DNA of 64,000 bases from Adiantum capillus-veneris (GCA_014529385.2 CM043952.1:70501299-70565298); one strand, 5' to 3'. Counted from the first letter of the stretch, positions 33,950-46,462 are shown. A program made the numbers and translations. The notes: generated by a model from the letters alone, not told the origin.

Positions 33950-36150
33950 GCCATGCTACGCAATTAGAGAGAGGCTTTCCCTTTGCATCTGGTCAAAACA
34001 GCCCATAGATTTCTTGCCAAATCTAGGTTGGGTATATCCTGCAATCAGTCTAGTCTGAAAAGAAAAACCCGTTGCCTTTAAACCCTCATCATGCTCTGCT
34101 TGTCAATGCTTCACTTGTGTTCTGAATATTGCTTGTTCCTTTGATTTGACTGATTGAAAAGTGACAAAATGAATTACGATCTTGTATAAGGCCGTGTGAA
34201 TTAGAGATAGGCCTTCCCTTTGCATCTCGTAACAATAGTCCAAAGCTTTCTTGCCATAGATAGGATGGGAATATCTTGCAACAATCAATCCAATCAGAAA
34301 AGAAAAACCCGTTCCTTTTAACTCCACATCATGCTCTACTTGTCTATGCTTGACTTGTGTTCCAAATATTGCTTGTTCCCCGGATTGATTTTGTTGATAA
34401 AAAATTGATGATGAATTGTGTTTGACGATCTCGTATAAGGCCAGAGGCCTTTGACGTGGAAGCGTAGGTGAATGCAATTAAAGACATGCCTTCACATTGC
34501 ATTTGGGAAAAATAGCCCAGAGCTTCCTTGCCACGACAAGGTTGACCATATCCTACAAGCCACTCACTCCAAGAGATAAAATCCTAGAAAGGATCCCCAT
34601 CAAAATTTCTCATGCTATTGTGATAGAACCACATTTGGTATACATATAGGTCAAATCACCGCAATTAGTAGATTCCAAGATACAACATTCCAGACAAAAA
34701 GCTCCTCAAGGAGTAGTTTTTGTGCTTTCTCAAGTGCACCACATTTGGCATACATATCAACCAAGGTAGTGCCAAGCACGACAACTTTTTTTCAAAATCA
34801 TCTAACTAACAAAATAATTGTGATCTTTTGTGCCCATGTCAGCATCTTTCTTAGAGCCACATACCTTCAAGATGCACGCATAGCTGAGGATCCCCATCAA
34901 AAACTTCTCATGCTATCGTGATAGCACCACATTTGATATACATATAGGTCAAAGCACTACAATCAATCAATTCCAAGAGACAACATTCCGGAAAAAAAGC
35001 TCCTCAAGTAGTGCTTTTTGTGCTTTTTCAAGTGCACCACATTTGGCATACATATCAACTAAGGTAGTGCCAAGCACAACATCTTTTTGTCCATATGATC
35101 TAACTAACAAAATAATTGTGATCTTTTGTGCCCATGTCAGCATCTTGCTTAGAGCCACGTGCCTTCAAGATGCATGCATAGGTGATTGCATTTGGAGAGA
35201 GACCCTCACTTTTTTGCATCTGCAAAAATAGAACAAATATTTCTAGTCTTGCCCCTAGGGGGAAAATCTTGCAATCAGTGCATTCCAAGAGTCCACATTC
35301 CGGGCAAGAAGCTCCTTGAGCACTTGCATAGATGCACATTCCTTCAAGATGTAAGCATAGCCTTCAAGACAAAAGTATGGGTGACTAAATTTGGAGAGAT
35401 AGACTTGCTTTGCATCCTCTAGAAATAGAGTAGAGATTTTTGGTGATATTCTTGTTGCACACATCCTACAATCACTATATTCCTAGAGGTGACATCCCAA
35501 ACAGGAAGCTCCTCAAGAACTTTTTGTGCCTTATCAAGCACTTCACATTTGGCATACATATCAACCAAGGCAATGCCAAGCACAACATCTATTTTCAACA
35601 GCCTCTGACTAACAATATAATTAAGCCCATATCAGCATCTTGCTTAGAGCCACATGCTTTCAAGATACATGCGTAGGTGATTGCATCTTGAGAGAGGCCC
35701 TCACTTTGCATACATATCAACCAAGACAATGCCAAGCATGAAATCCTTTTTCAATAGCATCTGACTAACAATATAATTGTGAATTTTTGTGCCCATGTCA
35801 TCATCTTGCATAGAGACACATGCCTTCAAGATGCATGCATAAGTGATTCATCTAGAGAGAGGCCCTTGCTTTGTATATGTTGAAAACAGACGAGAGCTTT
35901 CTAGCCTTGCCCTTGGGGGGAAAAACTTGCAATCATTGCATTCCAAGAGTCCACACTCCGAACAGAAGCTCCTCAAGCACTTGCATAGAGACACATGCAT
36001 TTAAGATGTAGGATAACCTTTTGGATGAAAGTATTGGTGATCGAATCTTTTAGGATGAAAGTAAAGGTGATTAAATTAATAGCCTAGAGCTTTTCGACCC
36101 TGCTCTTGTTGTGCGTATCTAGCGACCAATGCATTCCAAGAGACGCCATT
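33950..36150 (-). pseudogene. PPR protein gene remnant, multiple repeats
   Basis: The minus strand holds many decayed copies of the PPR motif series. The clearest, at 34967-35158, reads VVLGTTLVDMYAKCGALEKA, then QKALLEELFFRNVVSWN. ITYACILKARGSKQ occurs at 35.1-35.3 kb. At DNA level the phrases TTTGGCATACATATCAACCA and 'gtgccaagcac' recur at roughly 34.75, 35.05, 35.55 and 35.72 kb. These are typical of land-plant P/PLS-class PPR proteins that act on organellar RNA. Stops and frameshifts are frequent and no start is identifiable. The array appears to be tandemly duplicated debris, also interrupted by the gypsy element at 23707-33607. Confidence 0.75.
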
Positions 36151-36493
36151 CCAAGTGATCCTTACATGAGGTAAACATTTTCTCCTCCTTGTTCATTACT
36201 GCTTGATTATGAGGAGCTAAAGGTTTTCTTTCTCTTAGAGTATAGAACAAGGTTTCAAGCATGTTTTGCGGTGTTTGTATGTGAGAATCATACATGTGTG
36301 GCCCATGAGTTTCTACTATGGCATCATTGCTTCTACTGAGTGAGGTCTACAATAGGTCAAGAGAGGGGTTCTTGGATTTAGGGAGGCACTGCTTAGCACC
36401 ATCATGAGGATTTAGCAAGGCTCTGAGTAAAAAAAGCGTGTGAGCTATATTAAACGAATCCTACCATTTCAAAGTTCTGCCACATGGGCTACT
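36151..36493. other. Unassigned sequence left of the copia insertion
   Basis: No open frame of note and no repeat recognised. The last five bases, CTACT, are the target duplication of the copia element that follows. Confidence 0.4.
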
Positions 36494-36577
36494 TGTTAGG
36501 AAATATGACGTAGCTAAATAGATATTTGAGTAGATTACTTAATGGAGAGAGATAGATTTTCACACACGAGATTATAG

Positions 36578-36614
<37 letters not shown>

Positions 36615-37191
36615 CATGATATACGTGGTTCACCCAATGTGGGCTACGTCCACGGGAAAGCAGCCACTCAATGCCTTTAGTACTTCAAAACAAGAAGTAG
36701 TCTACAAAGTGATTATACTCTTAATAGAGCTCCCACCTTGCTTCACTCTCAGCACCTCACACCCACCTTGTTGCATCAACTTCACACTATGAGATGTGTG
36801 TAGAAATGGCCTCCTTTTATAGGCCAAAAGGACTGCCCTCTCTCATGAGAGGAAACCATGTGTAGCCGCCCTTGTGTAGATAAGTCCTCGGACCCTCCAA
36901 TCCGCCCATGTGTGGCCGCCCTTGAGAAGACAAGTCCGCTTTTGAATTTAGCCACCGGCCATTGACTATTGGCAACCGGCCACCCGACCGGTCTTTTTCC
37001 GACCACTTTCCGGCCGCCATCATGCCATAATATTCCGGTAAAAAGGAATATTCCGGTGGCCGTGAAAATTTTGGTTTCCGACGAGTGATTTTTCTTCATG
37101 CACGATGGCTTATCCTCATAATGGGGGCCTTACAAATATGTATTTTTAACACAGAAAATTACAAGGGGTAAATCATGCTCCATACTTAACA
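36494..37191 (-). repeat. Copia 3' LTR (left copy)
   Basis: 698 bp. Contains a (GA)n tract at 36577-36610 that is mostly missing from the other LTR, and AT-rich ends. Ends CATACTTAACA. Confidence 0.93.
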
Positions 37192-37236
37192 ATCTCCCAC
37201 TTGGAGACTGATCTCCAAACCAAACATGTGACTGCT

Positions 37237-37434
37237 TTCCATCCTGGCTTCTTGTCCTTGAATGCCGATTGAAGATGAGAAAAAGCTCAACTTTTTCTTG
37301 TTTTCCATCCTGGCTTCTTGTCCTTGAATGCCGATTGAAGATGAGAAAAAGCTCAACTTTTTCTTGTTTTCCATCCTGGCTTCTTATCCTTGAATGCCGA
37401 TTGAAGATGAGCAAAAGCTCAACTTTTCCTTGTT
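37237..37434 (-). repeat. Three tandem 66-bp units in copia
   Basis: Three head-to-tail copies (37237-37302, 37303-37368, 37369-37434) beginning TTCCATCCTGGCTTCTTGTC. The first two are identical and the third has a few changes. The unit is a multiple of three, but it lies between RNase H and the 3' LTR and is probably non-coding. Confidence 0.93.
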
Positions 37435-37465
37435 GACCACCTTTGTAAACATGTCTGCAGGATTT

Positions 37466-39052
37466 TCATTTGTATGCACCTTTTCCTAGCTTTAATTGTC
37501 CCTCTTCCAAAAGAGTGTGTATGAAGTGATATCTCACCTCAATGTGCTTTGTCCTTGAATGAAAAGCCGAGTTCTTTGCAAGATGGATAGCACTTTGGCT
37601 ATCACTGTACAAGACACAATCGTCTTGTTTGAATCCAAGCTCTTCTAAGAATCTGTGAAGCCACATAATTTCTTTGCTTGCCTCCGTCATTGCTACATAC
37701 TCTACTTCTGTGGTAGAAAGTGAAACCACTCTCTGCAGCTTTGAAGCCCAACTTACTGTTGTTCCTCCAACCTTGAAGACATAGCCAGTAGTGCTCCTTC
37801 GAGTATCTTTGTCACCTGCCATATTTGCATTAGCATACCCTTCTAGAAAAATATCAGTTCCTCCAAAATACAAAGCATTTGTTGTTGTCCATTTTAGATA
37901 CCTAAGTATCCACTTCACAGCTTGCCAATGCTCTTTATCTGGGTTGTCCATGAACCTCCTTACATCTCCCATTGCATGTGCAACATCTGGCCTTGTCCAA
38001 ACCATAGCATACATAAGAGAACCTACCGCTGCAGTATATGGAACTTTAGACATATAGGCTATCTCCTCTTGTGTTTTTGGACACATATCCTTGGTTAGTT
38101 TAAAGTGATAAGCCAAAGGTGTAGAAACCGTTTTTTGCATTGCAAACCTTTCTAGTACCTTCTTGATGTAATCCTCTTGAGATAACTTTTTTGTCTTCTT
38201 TGTCCTGTCCCTTGATATCTTCATACCAAGTATCCTCTTTGTAGCACCTAAATCTTTGATTGAAAATTATTTAGACAGCTCCTCTTTTAGGTCTTTGATG
38301 TCTTGCATGTTAGCACTTGCAATCAACATGTCATCAACATACAACATTAGGATGATGAACTTTCCATCTCCCAAATTCTTCGTGTAGACGCAATGATCTG
38401 AGTTGCATCTTGTGAATCCATGATCCAACATCCATCGATCAAACTTCAAGTACCATTGTCTTGATGCTTGATTTAAACCATACAAGCTCTTCTTTAATCT
38501 ACAAACCACTTTCTCCTTACCTTTTACTTTGTACCCCTTTGGTTGAAGCATGTAAATTTCCTCCTCCAAGTCACCGTGAGGGAATGCCGTATTTACATCC
38601 ATTTGCTCAAGATTTAGATCATGAGAATCCACAAGGCTTAAGACAAGCCTAATTGAATTCATTTTTACAACAGGAGAAAATATTTCATCGAAGTTAATAC
38701 CTTTCTTTTGAGAAAACCCTTTTACCACAAGCCTATACTTGTACCTTTTCTTTCCACTTTCTTCTTCCTTCAGCTTGTACACCCATTTGTTTTTAAGTGC
38801 CTGCTTACCTTTAGTCAACTCAACCAACTCCCATGTTTGGTTGCGATGTAATGAATCCATCTCCACTTGCATGCTCTTCATCCATTCTTCTTTGGATTTG
38901 TGTTGCATAGCTTCCTCGTATGATTCCAGCTCTCCAGAATCTGAGATCAAAAGATGGTTGAAGGAAGGAACAAACCTTTCTGGAGGTCTACTTGCTCTTG
39001 TAGATCTTCGGGGAATAGGTTGAGGCTCCTCATTTGGTTGACGTTGTTGCAC
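37466..39052 (-). pseudogene. Copia reverse transcriptase and RNase H
   Basis: One frame is interrupted by a single TAA at 38269-38267. RT: TWELVELTKGKQALKNKWVY, NFDEIFSPVVKMNSIRLVLS, LEQMDVNTAFPHGDLEEEIY, SLYGLNQASRQWY and LYVDDMLIA (catalytic YVDD intact). RNase H: SLMYAMVWTRPDVAHAMG, GYANANMAGDKDTRRSTTGY (catalytic Asp changed to Asn), VSLSTTEVEYVAMTEASKE (Glu) and LYSDSQSAIHLA (Asp). Frame ends at 37466. It would copy the element's RNA if repaired; one stop and one active-site change make it dead. Confidence 0.93.
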
Positions 39053-40165
39053 ATTGTCACCGTTTTTGCAATCCTTGAGTCTTCACCGTCCTCAAGCTTC
39101 ATGTACTCATCACATGTTTCTTTTGTTTGTTTTCTTTCCAAGTAATCTTTGTACATATTTTGCTCGTTAAAAATTACATCCCTACTCCTTAAGATTTTAC
39201 CATCTTCAGGATTCCATAGGTGATACCCAAAGTCACCTTCTCCATAGCCAATGAAGAAACACTTTTTGGACTTTGCATCAAGCTTTGATCTTAGGCTTCT
39301 ATCTATGTGCATGAAAGCCTCACACCCAAACACTTTGAGGAATGCATAATTCACCGGTTTACCTGTCAATGCCTCTTCTGAAAGTCCCCCATCCAATGCT
39401 GTTGAGGGTGAACGATTGATTAAGTACACATACGTACTTACAGCTTCCACCCAAAACTCAAGTGGTAGGCCTGCATGTAGCCACATGCTTCATGCTCACT
39501 CCATGATTGTTCTGTTCATCCTTTTGGAAATGCCATTTTGTTGAGGTTTCCTTGGTTATTCTTTGCCTCTGAATGCCATTACTAGCACAAAAGCTTTCAA
39601 AAGCTTGGCTGCAATATTCGCCACCATTGTCGGATCTGAGGCATTTAACCTTAGTACTTGTTTCATTCTCCACAAAGGCTTTCCACCTTCAAGATATGAA
39701 AAACACATCGGATTTATTCTTCATTACATAAACCCAGGTTTTCCTAGTCGCATTGTCTATGAATAATACATAGTACAATGAGCCACCAAGTGATGGTGTA
39801 CTTGCAGGACCCCAAACATCAGAATGAACCAACTCAAGTTTTTTATTTTTTCTTACATTTCTTGATTTTTGAAATTTTACCCTCTTTTGTTTACTTTCTT
39901 CACAGAACTCTAAGTCCACTTCTTTCAAACCTGGTAGATGCTTCTTTGTTTGAAGGATTTGCATTCCTTTAGCACTCATATGTCCAAGACGGTAGTGCCA
40001 CACCGCACTGTCAACTTCGGTAGTTGTTGCACAAGCTGAAGGTTGCATGCTAACTGTACACAAGTAAAGTATACCAACCTTTTCTCCTTTGGAAACCACC
40101 AAAGATCCCTTTGAGATCTTCCACCGTTTGCTTTGGAATGCTCTCTTGTAACCTTCATCGTCCAA
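38947..40165 (-). pseudogene. Copia integrase
   Basis: Frames 40165-39689, 39673-39458 and 39486-38947 together cover integrase. The pre-integrase finger reads HYRLGHMSAKGMQIL. The core has ELVHSDVWGPASTPSLGG (Asp), FIDNATRKTWVYVMKNKSDV and CLRSDNGGEYCSQAF (Asp). The C-terminal part has INRSPSTALDGGLSEEALTG and KVFGCEAFMHI. Frameshifts lie near 39680 and 39480. Overlaps the RT start by frame change only. Confidence 0.9.
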
Positions 40166-40179
40166 TTATCCTGTAGAGA

Positions 40180-40655
40180 TCAAATTTTTACGAAGAGAAG
40201 GAACATGCCTAACATCTTCCATTCATTTCCGTTAGCAGTTTTGACACAAACTGTACCTTTGCCGACAATTTCACAAGCGTCATCATCTCTCAAGTATACA
40301 TACCCAAAATTACCTTTGGTGTAATCTTGGAAATGTTGCTTGTGTGGTGTCGCATGGAATGAAGCCCCAGAATCTACTATCCATGAATTAGAAACATTGT
40401 CTAATGCGAGAAATAGAGCATCTTGCTCTACTTTACCTACCACATTGGCCTCCGATGTTGGCTTGTTGTCTTGAGACTCCGGCTCCGTCTTCTTCTTCGA
40501 CCAGCAATCCTTCTTGACATGGCCCTTCTTGCCGCACTTCTAACATTCAAGAACTGACTTTGTGAGTGACTTGCTCCGCATTGAGCGATCACGACCCTTT
40601 TGGTTTTTAAACCTCTCCTTAGGGCTTCCTCTTGTTTCCACTGATAGTGCAACAC
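40180..40655 (-). pseudogene. Copia CCHC finger and aspartic protease
   Basis: On the minus strand KCGKKGHVKKDCW is a CCHC knuckle, with a TAG between its first two cysteines (near 40541). Then WIVDSGASFHATPHKQHF carries an intact DSG protease site. The finger and protease lie in neighbouring frames. Confidence 0.85.
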
Positions 40656-40694
40656 TTGATGATTCTCTTGTGCTTCTCCTTCGCATTTCCTCGC

Positions 40695-41234
40695 TTAGAA
40701 ACACACCCCAATATCATCAAACTTAAGAGTATTTGTGCCAGAGATAGAATTACTTATAGCCATCATAAGGCCGTCCCAACTATCTGGTAGAGATGATAGT
40801 ATAAGGAGAGCTCGCACTTTGTCATCGAAATTGATTTTCACCGATCGAATGCTCGTGTTAAATTCATTTAGGTGTTCTTCAACTGAACCATTATCTACCA
40901 TCTTTAGATTGAACAAGCGCTTCATAAGAAATACCTTATTGGATGCCGATGGTTTCTCGTAGAAGTCGTCAAGTGACTTCATCAAGTCCTCCGTGGTCTT
41001 CATCTCCAAAATGTTGAAGGACACCTTTGATGCCAAACTTAACCGGATTGTTACCAGTGCCTTTCGATCAAGGACAATCCATGCTTCATCTGCCATTGTT
41101 GCGGGGTTCTTTGCAAGACCGCCTAATGGCAAATAGAGGTCCTTCTGGTAGAGATAGTTTTCAATCTACATCTTCCAATGTTGGTAATTTTTGCCATTGA
41201 ACAACTCGATCTTGAGCTTCCCTTCCTCCGCCAT
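40695..41234 (-). pseudogene. Copia gag
   Basis: ATG at 41234: MAEEGKLKIELFNGKNYQHW, then an in-frame TAG at 41168-41166, then GGLAKNPATMADEAWIVLDR and DNGSVEEHLNEFNTSIRS. This is a UBN2-type copia gag with the F-x-G-x-N-Y-x-x-W opening. One nonsense codon disrupts it. Confidence 0.9.
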
Positions 41235-41290
41235 TACTCCCACTCAATTCAAGGAATCCTTTCCTTGAGATAATTTAGCTACGAGCAAAC

Positions 41291-41306
41291 CTTGCTCTGA
41301 TACTAG
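41291..41306 (-). promoter_or_regulatory. Copia primer-binding site (initiator tRNA-Met)
   Basis: Minus strand CTAGTATCAGAGCAAG contains TATCAGAGC, the standard plant copia primer site, one base from the LTR end. Confidence 0.85.
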
Positions 41307-41307
41307 T

Positions 41308-42035
41308 TGTTAGGAAATATGACGTAGCTAAATAGATATTTGAGTAGATTACTTAATGGAGAGAGATAGATTTTCACACACAAGAGATTATAGAGTAGAG
41401 ACAGAGAGAGTACACACGATATACATGGTTCACCCAATGTGGGCTACGTCCACGGGAAAGCAGCCACTCAATGGCTTTAGTACTTCAAAACAAAAAGTAG
41501 TTTACAAAGGGATTATACCCTTAATAGAGCTCCCGCCTTGCTTCACTCTCACCACCTCACACCCACCTTGTTGCATCAACTTCACACTATGAGATGTGTG
41601 TAGAAATGGCCTCCTTTTATAGGCCAAAAGGACTGCCCTCTCTCATGAGAGGCAACCATGTGTAGCCGCGCTTGTGTAGATAAGTCCAAATCGGACCCTC
41701 CAATCCGCCCATGTGTGGTCGCCCTTGAGAAGACAAGTGCGATTTTGAATTCAGCCACTGGCCATCGGCCATTGACTTCCGACCACCGGCCAATTGCCAC
41801 TGGCCATTGACTATCGGCCACCGGCCAACCGATCGGTCATTTTCCGACCACTTTCCGGCTACCGTCCGGCCATAATATTCCGGTAAAAGGAATATTCCGG
41901 TGGGCATGAAAATTTTGGTTTCCGGCGAGTGATTTTTCTTCACGCACGATGGCTTCTCCTCATAATGGGGGCCTTGCAAATGTGCGTTTTTAACACACAA
42001 TATTACAAGGGGTAAATCAGGCTCCATACTTAACA
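41308..42035 (-). repeat. Copia 5' LTR (right copy)
   Basis: 728 bp, TGTTAGGAAATATG to CATACTTAACA. It is longer than the left copy because of extra 'ccggccaattgccactggcc'-type units around 41760-41830, despite a shorter GA tract. Confidence 0.93.
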
Positions 42036-42040
42036 CTACT

Positions 42041-42580
42041 GAGAAGCCACATTTTTGAATCTTCCTATATGCTAACGAAGTAAAGATCATCGTCCAAGCT
42101 AGGACCTAGGTGTTGATGCCCCTCATATGGCATGCCTAGTCTTTTTTGAACTTCTCAACGAACTCGGTCGGCCCTAGCACTGTCGTTTTCTAACAGTGGT
42201 GTGTGTGAACACAACTCGGACCATAGTGTAGCTTTTTCCCTCACTAGGACACTCATTAACTCTCATGTATTGTGTGTTCTTGAGATCCTCCTTCATCTTT
42301 CTTGCTTTTTTAGAGCCATATCTATAAACTTTGTATCAGTGCATGCTTTGACACCCAAGGTAGTATCAGCCCGTAACCTCTTGGCTTGATTTCTCACATT
42401 TAGATGATATTTGGTAAATGCTTCCACACAAAACTTGTAACACTATGCAAGATATTTTCTCCTTCTGTGCAATTTTTCATACTGAAAATGTTCACAAAAT
42501 AGGCACTTTGTAGTCTCCTATGGATTGTGCTATATATCACAAGTTAGTTTTTTTGAAATATTTCCTCTACAAAGACAACA
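42041..42580 (+). other. Flank with a degenerate plus-strand copia LTR
   Basis: 42199-42260 (TGTGTGTGAACACAACTCGG, then 'ttttccctcactagga') matches the reverse complement of the 22984-23212 LTR. It is therefore the plus-strand 5' LTR remnant of the gag that follows. The rest is unassigned. Confidence 0.5.
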
Positions 42581-42594
42581 TTTGCATCTGACCA

Positions 42595-43400
42595 CCATGG
42601 TTGGCAACAAGGATGTCTTTGACATGCCATCTCCTAAGGATAAATTGGATGGGGACAACTACACACTCTAGGTATACTTGATGCAACATCTCCTTGTTGC
42701 AAGAAGCACCTAGAATATTGTGCTAAGTTATGATGTAAGAACAAGCCCTATGGATGATGGTGCAGGTTCCGATAGCTCTATTGCTATAGTTTTTTTTCCT
42801 ACTACTAAGCAAGAACCTTGGGATGTTCATGATGGGCAAGCGCATAATTGATTGTGCTTTCTTTTAATCATTTTATTACTCCACATGCATGGGATAGATT
42901 AGCTTCTTTGTATGCATGTTCTGATTTGGCAAAAAACTCTTCCTTGAGTCCATCAATGCGCATGAGGAGAATGATATGGATCATGTATTTCTAACAATGA
43001 CTGAACATCTCAATGAGCAGTTAAGTGCTATTGATGAGGTCATTCCTAGTAGTTCTCTTGTAAAAAAAATTCTTGATGGCACACTCTTTATCAAACTTTT
43101 GTCTCACCTTTAGGCTTGTGATGGAGAATAAGCATGATGATGTGAAGTTTGGTGGTCTTGTCTCCACAATGCTGCAAGAAGTCCATCCAATAAAATGCAG
43201 CTAAGTAGCATCCTGGTGAACATGGATTTGTGGTTGCATAGCAAAAGAAGAATACCAATATTCCCACTTCCAATGCTTTTCAAGCAAGAAAGAGATGATA
43301 TTCCATTACTGTAAGGTAAATTATCATCTCATCAAGAAATGCCCTAAACTTAGGCTAAAGAGGCTCATAAGAAAGAAGGTATTTCATATTCTTCTTTCAA
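42595..43400 (+). pseudogene. Plus-strand copia gag remnant
   Basis: PSPKDKLDGDNYTL at 42627 onward, then VYLMQHLLVARS, FITPHAWDRLASLYAC, then NEQLSAIDEVIPSSSLVKKI, and a CCHC-like FHYCKVNYHLIKKCP near 43300. Many stops. Same gag family as the copias at 22.4 kb and 63 kb but in opposite orientation. Confidence 0.75.
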
Positions 43401-44749
43401 TCCACTAAATGTTGTGTAGGATTTATGATGGGCTTTTAGTGCACAATGTCTACAACTCATCTACTCATCATGTATGTATAACAAAGTTTGGGATCATGTG
43501 CAACACTTTGAGAATGATGCAATGAAGCACATTACAACTCATTTGTGGTTTTTTTCACTTCTCTTTAGATTGTATCTATTAGGAATACTATCACATGTGC
43601 CAACAACACCTCTTATCCAATTAAGGGATTTTAAGAGATTGTGCTCACAGTTAGAGCTGGCACTTCTTTCACAACTTTCAATGCTTTGTGTTTACTTGGA
43701 GTCATCGCTGACACTATTGTGGCATTTGATAAATTTGTTTTGTGCGTTGTATAAGCTCAATGTTTACAAGAAATTAATGGAAGATTTAGGAAGCATACTA
43801 TTTTATTTGAAGGCTCTTTAACACAAAAAGTCGGTCACCTAAATTTCTCCAGTTGATATCTTTGCACAAATATGACATGGTTGTTTTGTTGCCTCTTCTA
43901 GAGGCACCATTGAAACATGTATGTGAAGGCTAGTTCTTGGAGGAAATGCAACATTCAACTTTTTTAAAGGTGGTTCTATGCAAGCTACTAAAAAATTGAA
44001 GCTTGTCTATAAGGATGTCATGTGGTCCTATGCACACTCCCGTCTTTTGAGAAAATTTGTACTCCATAAAACTTATTCATCATTACTTTACCATGCATGG
44101 ATGTAAAATCTTAAGCTAGAAGAGAAATCCTGGCTTGATTTGGTACTTCACTCACATGTATTGTTTATGGTACTAGAGCCGTAGAGGTTCCCAGTAGTGT
44201 GGGCGCTTTTCGTTGAGAAGCAAAAAGCTCCGGACGTACAAAATAAGCACACACGTCAAATAATTTTGAACCAAAGTGAAAGAAAGAAAATTGAAGAGAA
44301 AAAGGGGGAAAAAAGACATGAAAAAGACTTCCATTGAGCTTAAAGTGAAAAATTCAAACTTTTGTTTGGAGTTGTGAGAGTTAGTTGGCTAATCAAAGTT
44401 GAAAGGCATAATTAGGGATCTTGCATTTATATAATGTTCCTAACTTAGCTAGTACTAGAGTAGTTGTTTTAACCTTAGTCATAGCTAACTACTATTGATT
44501 GATTAATTTCATCAAAGTGCAATTTCTTTGTCTTTAATGGCAGTGTAGCATTTCATAATTCTTTGCATTTACTAATTTCCACATGTACTTTACATTCCTC
44601 TCATGCTTTATTTCCATATAGTTTAGCTTGCATACTCTCATGGTGACTTTGCTTTGCAAACATTCTATCCCAGATGCTCTACCACCTCAACGAACGGGCT
44701 TCACCTCACTAGCTTCCGAGGACTGAATCTACATCAGGAAGGGGGGCAT
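43401..44749 (+). other. Decayed copia interior, nothing clearly coding
   Basis: Broken frames follow the gag remnant (for example 43474-43821). A KIIHHYFTMHGCK-like fragment near 44070 is too degraded to name. The end has a purine-rich AGGAAGGGGGGCA (44736-44748), a likely polypurine tract. Confidence 0.4.
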
Positions 44750-45026
44750 GTTAATCGATGACAGACACATTATCACATTGTTTTGAGTCATGGGCCGGGC
44801 TTGTCAATCCTATAGGTGCTTGGGCGATCGCCGATGAGAGACGCACCACATATCTCATTTGATAGTATTTTTACTTTGACTGGCCAGTGTGGATGCCCTT
44901 GTGTCAATGGGCCAAACCCATATTAAAGGGCCATTGTGACCTAAATCCCTCATTCTGAAGGGTGTATGCTAAAGAAGAGTGCTCTTACCCTATCTCCACC
45001 TCCTTCTCCATTGTGTGCTCACGAGT

Positions 45027-45030
<4 letters not shown>
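44750..45030 (+). repeat. Probable 3' LTR start after a polypurine tract
   Basis: TGTTAATCGATGACAG starts directly after AGGAAGGGGGGCA, the arrangement of a plus-strand 3' LTR. The other LTR is not in the window and the right end is not defined, since microsatellite follows. Confidence 0.45.
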
Positions 45031-45081
<51 letters not shown>

Positions 45082-45083
45082 TG

Positions 45084-45147
<64 letters not shown>
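45031..45147 (+). repeat. Compound (GT)n-(GA)n microsatellite
   Basis: About 55 bp of GT repeats followed by about 60 bp of GA repeats. Frames of VCVC and ERER across it are artefacts. Confidence 0.97.
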
Positions 45148-45150
<3 letters not shown>

Positions 45151-45340
45151 TTGAGCATTGTGGTGGCATTGGACAACGACGAGGTTGAGCGCGGGGCGGC
45201 GGCTCCCTCTTCTTCATGATAAGGAATCCTTAACGATGGCAAGCGTAGAGTGGTGAGTGACATACCATTGCTCTCTTTGAGCTTGCTAGGCTAGCTTGGT
45301 TGTGTGCTTGCAGCCATCCATGGCTCACACACGGTGCTTG

Positions 45341-46372
45341 TCAAGTCCCTAGCTCTGACACGTGCGACAGATGCGCACAGACCGCTCTAGCAAACAAGAA
45401 AACGTAGCTAGATATGGATCTCCTAGTGTCCACACAACCCGCATAATCCAAATCACTGTATCCAACTATGGATGCATCACTGTTCCCAAAGCATAAGCAT
45501 TTGCTGGCTGAACCCTTGATGCATCTCAAGGTATGCTTCACTACTTCCCAATGCTTTATTCCTGAATTTGACATATACCTGCTGGCCACTCCCACTGCAA
45601 ATGCAATATCTGGTCGCGTGCTAACCATGGCAAAAATGAGATTGACAACTGTCGAGAATATGGCACCTTTTCCATATCTGTCTTTTCAACATCCGGTTTG
45701 GGGCAATCATTCTTGCTAAGTTTTGCATATGCAATATTGGGGTTCCAATGTTTCCCACCCTTGCACGTTAAAATGTTACAAGACCTTGTGAATATACTCT
45801 TCTAGTGATAGTTGAAGTATTCCACGCTTACAATCTCTCTTGATACGCATACCAATAAAATGATGTGCATCACCCAAATCCTTCATGGACAACTACTTGC
45901 TTAAGGCATCCTTGAGAAGTTCATTCTCATCTTTGGACTTCTCGACTATAAGCATATCATCCACTTACAAGATGAGAATGATGAGGGAATCATCCTTCAA
46001 CCTCCTTGTGTATAAGTAGTGATCCTTTTGGCTCGGTCGAACTTGGGATTGAATGTACTTATCAAGCTTGATGTACCATTGCCTTGAGCCTTGCTTTAGT
46101 CCATACAAATCTTTTTTGAGTCTACACACCAATTATGCCCTTGTTGGCTTCTCAGGCTTGATCTCAAAACCTTCTGGCTTCTTCATGTAGACATCTTCTT
46201 CAAGATCCCCAAGAAGAAACACCATCTTCACATCCATTTGGATTAATTCCATGTCCTTAATGGCTACTAAACCAAGCACAAGATGTAGAGTAGCCATCTT
46301 GAATATTGGAGAAAAAATCTCGCCAAAATCTATGCCTTTCTTATGCTTGAAGCCTTTGTCGGAGAAGCCCAC
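45341..46372 (-). pseudogene. Copia RT and RNase H remnant
   Basis: 46372-46133: HKKGIDFGEIFSPIFKMATL, LIQMDVKMVFLLGDLEEDVY (RT). 45960-45980 is a broken YVDD region. 45628-45341: MVSTRPDIAFAVGVASRYMS, GYSDLDYAGCVDTRRS (RNase H start). The C-terminal RNase H is missing. Many stops. Minus strand. Confidence 0.8.
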
Positions 46373-46380
46373 AAAGATAC

Positions 46381-46424
46381 AATCATTCTCTCACTCTTTC
46401 TACACACACATGGATGAAAGTAAT

Positions 46425-46462
<38 letters not shown>

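Larger units (their letters stand above)
36494..42035 (-). mobile_element. Complete Ty1/copia element, minus strand, mutated
   Basis: LTRs 36494-37191 and 41308-42035 start TGTTAGGAAATATGACG and end ACTTAACA. CTACT flanks both sides (36489-36493, 42036-42040). On the minus strand, a Met-tRNA primer site (CTAGTATCAGAGCAAG) lies at 41306-41291, then gag, CCHC finger, protease, integrase, RT and RNase H in copia order, then a polypurine tract AAGTGGGAGATT near 37195-37206. Coding parts carry several single stops and frameshifts. All domains are present. Confidence 0.95.

Noticed and set aside
44962-45263. Frames encoding VCVCVC, ERERER and SLSLSL runs
   Set aside because: They are translations of the GT/GA microsatellite in every phase and have no coding support. 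The same applies to frames at 53357-54250 and 54625-54913.
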